From Phoronis australis (Eukaryota > Phoronida > Phoronidae), in the NCBI GenBank assembly GCA_002633005.1, contig NMRA01000003.1, positions 666,696-730,695 on the forward strand: 64,000 nt of DNA. Direction: 5' to 3'. Below are positions 26,801 through 38,800 of the stretch, one piece after another. The notes under the pieces were generated by a model. That model was not told the DNA's origin. It ran no database searches and saw nothing but the letters and a program-made list of their open reading frames with translations. Every line of letters starts with the position of its first letter. Position 1 is the stretch's first letter. The position numbers and the translations under genes were made by a program.

Positions 26801-29800
26801 TGAATTAGTCAGATATAATTAAGTAGAACAAAGTTAAACCCACCGAGTCACTATCAGTGGCTACAACTGTTTCAACAGGAGTTCCAATAGCTACGTTCTC
26901 CTTCAGCGTTTTTGTATAGTCGGGGACAGAAGGGTCAATGTCATTAACATCCTGCAAGAAGAAAAGACAGTCTGAAAACTGTATCACAAACTTGCTTCAA
27001 TTAAGAAACAGGAAATCAACAAAGATGTCAGAATTTGAAGCCTAATGTGAGTGGCATTTCATAATTTTGGATGTTCTGAGCTATGCTATTGCCGTTCTAG
27101 GAACAATTTTGAAACACAAGAAATATTTCATCAATCAATTGTAAGTTAGTGAGCTTGACTTTCTCGCCACCAGATGCCACTGTGAGCATATAGAACAAAC
27201 AGAGAGATCAATTACTGTGGCCAATGCTAATTTGAAAAAAAACACAAGGGAGCAAAGTGACAGATTCTAATAGGAATTTGATGTGTGGTAATCAATCAAT
27301 TGAACTAGCACTGAGTTTAAGACACCTAAAGCGTCACTACCAGGAAAGGTTAAATTCCTGTCAAAATCTAACTCTGCAAAAATTTTAGTAAATGTGCAAA
27401 CTAAGCAAAATGGGGTAACTTCACAGCACCAGTTGATAAGAGTTCACCAACACACACTTTATGATATCATTAAGTTCAAGATAAAAAGCAAAAAAGGCAA
27501 TGAAAGGCTCATTTTTTGTCAGCATACCCAAATTTTGAAATTGATTTGACCAATCAATAACTCACACGTACAAGCTGAACCCGATTAAAATCTAATCAAA
27601 ATAGGACGACCTAAAACAATAGCAAGTTCCTAATTTGGATACTAGACGACAGACACCGTCGCCTATACTGAAATATTACAGACTGTTCAATCTAAGGAAG
27701 AGCACGACTGTCGCAATATGAATCATAGAATGGAGTTGCCAGACAATCTAATCTCTCACCAGCACAGTGACAGTGACCGTTGCCGAGGCTGACACTGCTG
27801 TGCTGCTTGCAACCTCAGCCTCCTGTGTAGTGATGGTCAGCACAAACCGGCGATCTCCGGCCTCGTAGTCCAACAACGCCCTGGTGCGCAGTGTACCATC
27901 AGAGTTTAAGGTGAACTTTTGCGCACCGTTTCCTGACACGATTTTGTACGTGATACTCTTGGTTGTATCCGCATCGGTGGCCTAGGTAGGGAGAATTGAA
28001 AAGGGAACAATCAGCTTCAAACGTATAGAAAATAGGTAACTAGTTGGATTCGGTGTCATTTTAAAGTCTGTGGCTAAAACCCGTGTTTTGTAAGAGAAGC
28101 AAACTTTTGATGTAAACCATTTAAACTGACAAAAAATTGGTTTTAATTAGATGAGGAGTTTTGGGTTTGCAAAGAATTGTAAGTTCGTCGTTCATTGATA
28201 CCATGTTTGGCTCACAGCTGTGACTTGTAGAGTTTGGCCACAACTGTGACTTGTAGAGTTTGGCCACATTTGACTTGTCACAGTAGAGTTTGGCCACAGC
28301 TGTGACTTGTAGAGTTTGGCCACAACTGTGACTTGTAGAGTTTGGCCACAGCTGTGACTTGTAGAGTTTGGCCAAATGTGACTTGTCACAGTAGAGTTTG
28401 GCCACAACCAACAAATTGTTCTTCAAGGCCCTGAAATCACCTCCAAATTGACTACGGATCAATTTGAGACCAATTTCTGAACAGGAAACAGTGGTCTACG
28501 TCAAAGCTTGATTTTTGTGATGGAACGCAGATTTATAGCTGCTTCAAAACCAACCTCTAACACAACGAAATGAAAAATATTTGAATAAACTGAATGAAAC
28601 GTGGGTCACAGTTATTCACTGCGTATCAGACACTAGACAAACCAGTTTTAGTTAATGTACAGTTGATGTTATATGGGACACTAGAAAAACGTTCAAATTT
28701 GGCTATCTTCTGAATATCGCATGGTTGATCAAATAAAGATGAAACATTCAGACACTATGCTATAAGGAGTGTTATCTTCACTGCATCTTCCTTTTTTAGT
28801 AATTTTTACTAAAAAGGCATAGTTATGTGAACCAGACCCAATGAAAGGCAGATTTGGTAAAAAGTCAAAAATCAAATACTTCCAGAAAATACATACTTTT
28901 ACCAAGTTACAATCTAAAGTTTTGTAAGATATTCTTCAACTGAAAGGACTTATTGATAAGGTCTTATATAACCTTAAGTGACACTATCAGCCACCTCCCA
29001 AAATACCACAGTGCCTGTGGTATTTACACACAATGCTACAAGACAAAGTCCTGTGTTGATCACTGGTGAACAGCAAATTTATATCAACATGCTTCATTCA
29101 GATGCTAGCCAGGTTTAAGTATTCCGCATTGAGTAACAAAGCTGACACTAAAAAGTACAGAGCTCGATGAGTCCCAATACATTGTTCAGCTAAAAATGCT
29201 TAGCAGCCTAATCTTTTGAAAACTCAGTCAACCATACAATGCATTCTTCTTTCTCCTTGAAAGAGGAAAGTTGAACATTACATCAAACCTTTGAAAAGAT
29301 CCCAGCCTTCCACAGAGTTAATACATAGTGAAACTTCCAAGTTTGCTTTCCAATGACCCTTTGTTAGAACACTACGACTGGCATAGGGTTTTGAAGACAG
29401 ATATGTCAGAAGTCTTGAGTTTGAAACCAGATACACCTACCAGCACTTTGGTTACAGAGGTGGTTATTGGTACATCTTCACGTATCGTCTCTTCATAATT
29501 GTTGGGTACAAAGACAGGGACAACATCTTGCAAATCAATCACTGTGATGAGCACCTTAGCTATAGTTGAGCGTGGTGAAGCCCCCGAGTCAGTGGCTGCA
29601 AACAAATCATCGTCACTATTTTACAAACATATTAAAGTCTGGTTTGCACACCACCTGTTGGCCACATCACGTGACCTACACATTTATATTGTCACTATTA
29701 CTAAGCAGCATTAACTACATTCACATATTGTGTTGAGCACAGTTTCACACACATTCACATATTGTGTTGAGCACAGTTCACACACATCTGTAATCAACAA

Positions 29801-32800
29801 TCTGGCTTAAATCTTAAGAAATAACAAGAAAAATGAGCTCCAAACCCACATTCAGTCGATGACACAACCTTGATTTTGACCACAAGACTAGAAATCTGAA
29901 GAGTGTTCAACAGAGTGAGTGCCCGCTAGCCTGTACTCGCGAACACAAGGAACAGCTCCTAAACAGCTGTGAGCGCTCACTGTGCGATCCAGTATGGCGA
30001 CTCTGAAGCAGATTGTGTTGAACGTCTTAGCCGATGAGCTTAACACTAACAGTCCTTCCTATGAGGTACTGAGCCATAAATATGATTAATCTTTGCCAAT
30101 AATTATTAATATCGGCAGCCCAAGACAACAACCGTGAAGGCTTTGGAACGACAAGAATCGAAAATTACGTCGAGGAAACTGTTCCTCGCTACAACAACCC
30201 GCAATTTAAGTCACACTTTCGGATGAGTAGCTCAACTTTAGTTTTCGTGTTGCAGAATCATAATGGGTTCATATGTTGCAGACGTGAAGCCTTCGCAGGA
30301 CGCCATCTTGGAAATCTAAACGAACATGCTGTCGAGGTTGTTCGCGAGCGCTAACGTGAACACAGCTGATCAGGAGGAGGGCGCTCAAATCGCTCGCGGG
30401 CTCTCACTCTATTGAACACGCTTCCGATCTAATCTTGACAACCACTTTTAACAAAATAAACCACTCTCCCAGAAGATTTAAGGAAGTGTGCAAACACAAA
30501 CAAGTCAAGGCGCTACTTTACAGTGTATCATACTTGTTTTGACTTAATTATTATTTCATACACAAGTCCATTTATTGATTTTGTCCACTTTATTTCATAG
30601 TCAGTGAAACGAGTCCATGGCTAATGATTTTTAAAATTGGTTTGTCACTTTAAATAAATATTGACTTGACTTGGAAGACACAAGTAACTTACCTTTCACG
30701 ACGATAACATTTATGTTGGTTACTGTTGGTCCAAGTTCATCAAAACTAGAGGAATTAGTCACACTTTGTGTAAAACTAGCCAAACAAATGCAAAAGCAAT
30801 ACATCATTGCCACAGCACGCAGTTCCAAGTATTATAATTAATTCCAAAAAGACAAGCCTAAGCTTAACCATAGATTATAGACAACAGATTCGCAATTCCG
30901 ACATTTTCTTGCGTACTGTCCCAGAGGTGGCGCCACTCTCCTAAATTACCAATTTCAGTTTCCGGTCAGTGTATTGTGACAGAAAATTCTTGCATCTATT
31001 TTGCTGTCCAGTACAATGGAAAAAAATAATTTCGGCATTGAAACGCTGTTCAAAGTTTTCCAATAATAGAACTGTTGATATCATGAGTACTTTTGGCACC
31101 CAAACACACAACAGCCAACCATGATTAGAAGACAACGTACTAGCCGGAAGTAAAATTTGCCAATTTTGCCAGGTGTCGCTAGTGAATAATGACGTCACAG
31201 CTTATGCATAAGATCACAGATTTTGTCCATTGAAAATATACGGAGTTGGCGGTTCACGTGCTATAGTCTATGTATTAACAAAACAAAACTGCCAATCAAC
31301 TTAACTTACCTGTAACTTGCAGTGTATATTGTTGAAGCTTCTCGTAATCTAACGGAACCTTCGTTCGAATTTGTCCAGAACTTGGATCAATGGAGAAATA
31401 CCTAGATGGGAATACAACCAAGATTTTAAAGCCAAACTTTGATGGAATTGGGTTATTTTAGATGCATTGGGCTAACAAATTCTTAGCAAAAATAAGGAAA
31501 TGCGAGTTTAATCACTCAAATGTAGGCCTGTCAAATAATAGATGAAGTTGCATTTTTGTGCAATATTGCATAACCGCGTGATCCCAGCACAAACAACAAA
31601 AGGCCAAAAACAGTTGTATTGAATAGGGGTCTTATTTACAGCTATTTAAATTAAAAGGTGATTCTCGCGGTGACGCAGACAAAAGAAAGCTGCCAAATAC
31701 TCCTAACTGCTCATTACATTTAGCAATTTATGACATCAGTGGGTTCAGAGCAATGCTCTTAACATACTGTAGGGTAGGAACCAAACTTACAGGACATTGG
31801 TGTTACCATTCAAAATAGGCTTTAAGCTGAGGAATCAATGTTGAATTTGAACATCATTGATCAATTATTCTTTGAATGGTCTAAAATACATTCCCTGCAA
31901 AGAAACTGGAACATTTTGTATTTGCGTCCTCGCAAAATATCCTATTGAGAGCACTGAAATATACCGCACAATATAAATTTCCATTGATACTTACGGATCT
32001 TGTGGGTCAACACTGTACGTGACTAATCCATTGTTTCCATCATCTGCATCAGTGGCCTAGGAGATGAACACATCTTGTAACAAACAGAATCATACAAAAC
32101 AAGACATTGAACTAAAAATCATCATATCTTAACCGGATTCATAATGCAAATCTCACAGATAAACAAGGTAGTCAAGGTGTATATGCATTGGTCTAAAAGA
32201 TAGAACATATTAACAGGGACTAACCAATAATTACATAATGGGATAAGTTAATAATCAATGGGTTACACCAGACGAACTCACTTTGAGAGGTGTACCAACA
32301 GGGGTTCCAATAGGCTGGTTCTCCTGCACTGAACGGGCGTTGGTTTCTGTGAACACTGGGCTGTTATCATTGGCATCTAACAGTATGATACTGAGGGTAG
32401 TCGTGGCAGTCTGAAGATGAATGGAAATATGGGATAAAATGGCAGAAAACAGGACAACGGTTTCTGAATGAGATCATATGAATAAAGAAAATAAGATTGA
32501 TAATTTATACAGATTATTTATAACAACGCAACAAAATGATTGAAACTTTACAAATGGAATAAAAATGAAAAAATTATGAATATTAAGTTGATGCATAAAG
32601 ACTCGTATCAATGAGACACGAAAATGAACAGTTTACAATTAACAACAAATGTCAACAATTGTCTGGTGATGATTATGATGGTGGTGATGATGATGGTGGT
32701 GGTGGTGATGGTGGTGGTGATGATGGTGGTGATGATGGTGGTGATGATGGTGATGATGATGGTGGTTATGATGATGGTGGTGATGATGGTGATGGTGATG

Positions 32801-35800
32801 ATGATGGTGGTGATGATGATGGTGGTGGTGGTGGTAATGATTATGATGGTGGTGGTGATGATGATGATTGTAAACAACAGGTCACTTACTGCTAACGATG
32901 TGTCTCTCGCTCTTATGATGACCGTGTGGGTCGGATTCGTCTCTCTATCAAATGCTCTCTGATTCTTCACAAGCCTAGGAACACATCAGCTGTTGGTATC
33001 ACTCATTCAACAGATGCATGTGTGACTTTTGGAAGGCAGATCAATCATTACACTTCATATCAATGATTGAGTTGACGGGACAAAATTCTAACTTGAATAA
33101 GCAAGAATGCAAAACAGATTTCATAGCTTTAAACAAAAACATAAGCGTTTAAAAGTTAGAGCCAAGTCAGTTGTCTTAATGTATTCTTTGACAAGTCATA
33201 ATCACAATGTCATGACAGTGAAGATTATTTATTAGCAATTATTACAGAGAACTACACTTGTGGTAGGTGTGGGTTGTTTGGCTTCGGTGACTTTGTGCCT
33301 ACCCGGGTTTTCCGTATGTAAGCCCACCCAATGAAACACCCATGGATGTTTATTCAAAAAATTAAGCCGAATAAACGTGTTACGACTTCAGGTGTCAAGT
33401 GTCCAGATAGTGGAAAATTTATTCGGGAAATTGCTTCTTAAAAGCCCGCTAAGCGTCAACTTTTAGTCACAAATTCAATTTTGTGGAGCATTTACCATTA
33501 ACTATAAAAAAGAACAAAGTTTTGGCGAACTATGCATTTATTAACATAAATTTTAAAGATACATTTTTAAGTTAAGTCAAAGTCAGGAAACCTATGACTT
33601 ACTGTTTACATGCCCCCTTTTCTAAATAAACGATGTTTATTTGGTCTTACTAAAACGTTTGAAATTTATCATATTCCGAGTACATGCCCATGCACTTATC
33701 TACTGAAAATCGCAGTACCAAGCTAAAGCACTTGTTATGCACATAGAGATATCTCCAAAGTTATATGTTTGACTATCATGGATTAAGAAATAAAACAATT
33801 ATCGAATTTTACTCCTAGTCAGTGTTGTGTTAATTAGACCCCAAAGCAAGTTAATCTTAGAACACAATGGACATCGTCAATTAATTAAAAGCAGGGATTG
33901 TTCATTAAGAGAGCCTGTGTTGACTTACCCTGTGTTTGAGTCCATGGTGAAGAAAGAGCCAGATGGTGTCTCAGACAGAATCTGATATGTCAGTGGGTTT
34001 TTGTCTGCATCAACAGCCTGAAGAAAGTACAAAGTGGTACTCAGTGAGATGTACAAAGTGGTACTCAGTGAGACATACAAAGTGGTACTCAGTGAGACAT
34101 ACAAAGTGGTACTCAGTGAGACGTACAAAGTGGTACTCAGTGAAAAGTACAAAGTGGTACTCAGTGAGACGTACAAAGTGGTACTCAGTGAGACGTACAA
34201 AGTGGTACTCAGTGAAAAGTACAAGCCCAATACTTAAAAGCTAAACAAAATTATTTCTAATCTGAAGGCAGTTTATAAAAGACTGGGTCGTTTTAGTTTT
34301 GCATTTAATTAGCCAAATCATAACGTGTTTTTGGTCAGTAACCATAGTAGGTGTATTTAACAAGTCATCAATTTCTCGTAACAAATTTATGAATAATTAC
34401 TTTTAATTTTACAGCTACTCGAATCAGTTCACACACAATTCCATGAAGCATCAAGTCAAATACAAATGATGTTTCTACACCGCAGTAAAATCATGGCTTG
34501 ATTTTTAGTAACATACACAATACTTCCCTGGATACCGATGGGATTTGTCTACTTTTCTAACGACCAATAAACAACACTGCGAGCCAAAAAAACCTAATCA
34601 ATAAGTGAACTAACCACCTTGAGCTCTACAGTAAGACTAAGGGCACTTAGTACCTTGGTATCACTTAGCACCTTGGTACTGTCATCTGGGCTTGACTACC
34701 ACAGTTAACCAGTACAGATATAGTAGTCGACTATCATATTCAACCTTATCAGTTTTACAGTAAAGACGCATTAGTTAGCAACAACAGTCCTAAAGTGTTC
34801 TGTCTCCGTGATCTCATGCGATAAAATTTTCAATGAACTTAAAAAAGAAAAACTTACATCAGCATCGAATATTTCCGTGTTCACAGGTATAGCTTCACTG
34901 ACGTATCTTGTGTAGACGTTTTGTGGGAAAGACGGTGGAACATTTCCAAATGGTGTCACGTTTATCACCACTGTAGTCACTGACTCCAAACTCCTGCAAT
35001 GGTAAATAAAAATGTACAACAAGAATTAAAGAGAGCTTTTGAAGTACAGAATATCAAAAACCTTTCATACTCCTTACCATCAACACCAGGCTTGCTTTAA
35101 TATACACAAAAACTGGCAGTCAGCTTCGGACAAGCAGTTAAAGGCAACAGTTCCACATAAGCAAAAGGTGGGAAATTAAATCCTGCTTCAAGCCATCCCC
35201 TTGTACAGCAATCAGTGGAGTTTGTATCCTGCTACAAGCCAGGTTGTGTTATATTATAACAACACAGCAGTGTTTGTATCCTGCTTCAAGCCAGTCCTTT
35301 GCACAGACAATCAACAGAGTCTGAATCTTGCTTCAAGCCAGGCTTTTGTATAAATAATCAGCGGAGTTCCTTGTCAGTTGTGATAGCATCCAGTTATAAC
35401 AGGCAATACAGTTTGAGACCAGAGTGCATGGCTGCATGAAACAGTCCCAAATAGGGATTCAACTAAGTTCCCTAAATCTATATAACACACATTTGTGAGT
35501 TTGTGAAAACACTGATTTTCTTTTCTTTTGCTGTTTGAGTCCCATTACGAAGTCAATTTTTGACTTTAATACAAATTGAGAGTGAACTTTACATTAAATT
35601 CTCAATATTGTTGAAAATAAATAGGGATCTTTTCATACAACACCCCTAATTTAAGGACTAAGTCCCTAATTATTGTGATTCAGCTAAGGGCTCAGTTATT
35701 AGCTTATATTAATTATTAAAAAAATATCAAATAAGAGCTCGTAATAAAGATAAAGTGATAGAAAATATAACATCTGTAAGTAAAGAACGAAACAAATTAT

Positions 35801-38800
35801 AAGTAAAAGTTTTAGTTAGAGAACTTAGTTGAGTAACAATTTGGGACTGTTCCAAGCAACCGGGCACAGAGGGCCATTCACATGCGCTCATTTGCACGTC
35901 GTAAATTAATTGAACGTAAGTAATGCAAATACCCGGCCAGCAAAAGTTTACTTCAGGAGCAAATGTGCACTACCTTCGGAGGTACACACTGCACAACGCA
36001 AAATGCATAACTCAGGGGTGCAGATGATGACTTCCAATATCAATCGAACAGAAGAGTTTAAAGTTACATAAAATTCAACAAAACTTCAAAGTTCTGTCAA
36101 ATATATTGTGCATCGTTGAAAGACAGCTGTATGACTAACCACTGGGGATATGGTCTAATCTCTGTACTTAAAATTATTTTCAGCATTTTCCGTTCTAGTT
36201 TTGTGCAAACTAGAGATAAGTGCCTATCAGTCAGTGCTTCGGTACATTATGGTTTGTGCACAATGAATGTCTATCAGTCAGTGCTTCGGTACATTGTGGT
36301 TTGTGCACAATGAATGTCTATCAGTCAGTGCTTCGGTACATTATGGTTTGTGCACAATGAATGTCTATCAGTCAGTGCTTCGGTACATTATGGTTTGTGC
36401 ACAATGAATGTCTATCAGTCAGTGCTTCGGTACATTGTGGTTTGTGCACAATGATTGTCTATCAGTCAGTGCTTCGGTACATTATGGTTTGTGCACAATG
36501 AATGTCTAGTCCAAGTTTGCACCTGATGACCCCTAGATTTGAGTTACAAACTCAAGTAAAACTCAAGATTTCGATTAAAAACTCAAAGTTCAGACTCAAA
36601 ATTTTAGCCTTAACGCTGAGGTTATCAAGTGAAAACTAGGATTAACCCATTATTTACTTGTCAGCATAGAATAATTGACAGTTATCTTCTGGCGCAGCAG
36701 TTCTCATACAAGAAGAATAATATAATAATTGCGTTCTCATGGTACATGTTATATCAGACGTGCACAAACTGCTTATGTGGGCCCACTGCACTGATCATCT
36801 GGAACCATTTTTATGCTTTATTAAATATAGATAAAACTGAGCTGAGGAGCTAGAGACCTGACTCAAAGGTCTAGCAGTGTGCGCCAGTGGTACTCGAACC
36901 CATGCTTTTGAGTAAAGGAATCGGACACCTATCCCACTAAAACACACTGCCTCCTCCAAAAGAAGAATAGAATATGCCAAAAATAATTTCTATTTTAAGT
37001 AAAAGATTAGATCCCGGGCACTGATCAATTGAGTATGTTTCAATTAGGAACAAGGTATGGACACACTTCGAAATACTTGGCAAACACGAGCAGACGTGAA
37101 GTGATGATGAGACAAGGTGTTTACTTTCACTTTGAAAACAAAACATATTGAAGACTTTTAGAGAACAAAAAGAAATTGTCATTTCTATTAACATGCATAA
37201 TGCAACAACTTCATCACTGCAAAGCCTTTCAAATGAAAACATGCATAAACAACATAGTTACGCAGCACAGACAGAGGTCTCCACTATACAGATGTGTTCA
37301 CTTACGGCGTTCCAGCGTCTTTACCCTTCACTCGCAGGATGTACTGCTCATTACGTACAAGAGTGCCAACGGCTGTGATCTGTCCACTTGATGAAATGGC
37401 AAACTTGCCTGCACTATTACCACTAACAATTGAATAAGTGACCTGTCCATTCAAGCCTGCTTCCCCATCTGTAGCTGCCACCTGCAATATACATGTAACA
37501 GGGTATCAAAGCTGTTCATTTCTGAGACTTCATGTTAGAGATAACAAGAACAATGTGGAACGTTGAAATGTCCCCACTGTGTGCTTCGCATAAAACACCT
37601 ATATACAAGGAATATATCATTATTTTAAACTGATACATAGGAAAGAACTTCACCTAGTCTTTCAAATTGGTGATGATTTAGTGTATAGCCAATTCTTAAC
37701 TTGGCAACAGTGTGAAGTAGATTTGATGGGAGGTAATGCCCACACTCATTCATGCTGTTCAATTGTTCTTAGACACGACTTAAAGAAAGTGCTGTGTCAT
37801 TTGAAATGCATTTATCATGCCTTGACATACGAAATATTTGAGACCAAAATTTATAAGGTTTAATGTAATTTTCCCAAGCCAACGAATGTAAAATGAGAAA
37901 GACAAGACAAATTATAGATGGTATTTTTTCACAATATGAAATAGTTCACAAAACATCGATGACATGTACCAACCACCACCAAACACAAAAGCCCTTGACG
38001 ATGTGAAACTGGGAAATAAAATAACACCTTTTACAATCACTCATTAATTACATCCCATTGCTTACTACCTATAACAAGTGATCTTCCTAACTTTATTATT
38101 ATACCCACCAGATGAACATTTTGTGGATTGGTTATGGTATATTGTCCTTCACGAACACTGACGACGTAACCTTCCTCAGGGAACGTTGGCCTGACATCAT
38201 TAACATCCATTATGTTTACTCTCACATTTAGCGTAGCTTCATTATTCGTAGCCAAACCACTCTGGACAGCTTTAACCTGGAGAAACATAACCAAGTACCA
38301 TAGAATTCTAATGTACCCAGACCTGAAACAGTTGAAGCTATATCACGTCTTCTAAACTAATAGACACAGAGCAATAAAACGTCTCCCTAAATCCTCTTAT
38401 TAAAAGCAATTATTGTATGTTACCATCAAAATGTTAAGTAGTGAAATGTGTACTGTAAAAATGTAATGGCCATCTCTCTCTCCTTAAATTGCTTTAGTCT
38501 ATTTATTACCTTATTATAAATCACGTCAATATGAATTGCAGTAGGGCTAATTATTCCGAGGACAATTTTTGAAAAAAGTATGTATCATTACGTTCTTAAA
38601 CTTCAAAACTTACTTGTAAATCATAAAACCTTGTAGTTTCATAGTCTAGGGAAGCACCTGCATTCAGGAATAAGTTGCCATCTTCTGTAATCCCAAAGAG
38701 TGACCCAGGGGTAGTGACTGAGTAAGTGAAAGATGACGGTGGATCACCTGCAGCCTGTAAAAATCAATTTGAGTTCACATAACTACAGAATCACTACCTT

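Larger units (their letters stand above)
34994..37305. other. Long repeat-filled intron between cadherin exons 14 and 15
   Basis: Holds degenerate repeats of 'cctgcttcaagccag' (35180-35350), element M2 copy 1, a 47-bp minisatellite and an inverted SINE. No exon is seen. Confidence 0.6.

Noticed and set aside
29995-30090. Plus-strand exon MATLKQIVLNVLADEL... with donor
   Set aside because: Only about 32 codons, inside a TIR element and inside an intron of the opposite-strand gene, with no downstream exon found.
30693-30748. Reading 30693-30748 as an internal cadherin exon between exons 20 and 21
   Set aside because: With the incoming phase set by exon 20 it meets TAA within nine codons, and exons 20 and 21 already join perfectly to LQVTATDSGASP. 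Kept only as a candidate alternative first exon or poison exon.
32608-32970. Long ORFs rich in Asp/Gly, Met/Val or Ile/Thr on both strands
   Set aside because: Translation of a GAT/GGT microsatellite; open in several frames at once.
33925-34244. Ser/Leu/Thr repeat ORF continuing upstream of exon 16
   Set aside because: The upstream part is the 24-bp minisatellite; the TTTCTTCAG acceptor and phase with exon 15 show that the exon begins at 34017.
36223-36508. Regular direct repeats suggesting a CRISPR-like array
   Set aside because: Units are contiguous with no unique spacers, in a eukaryotic intron: an ordinary minisatellite.
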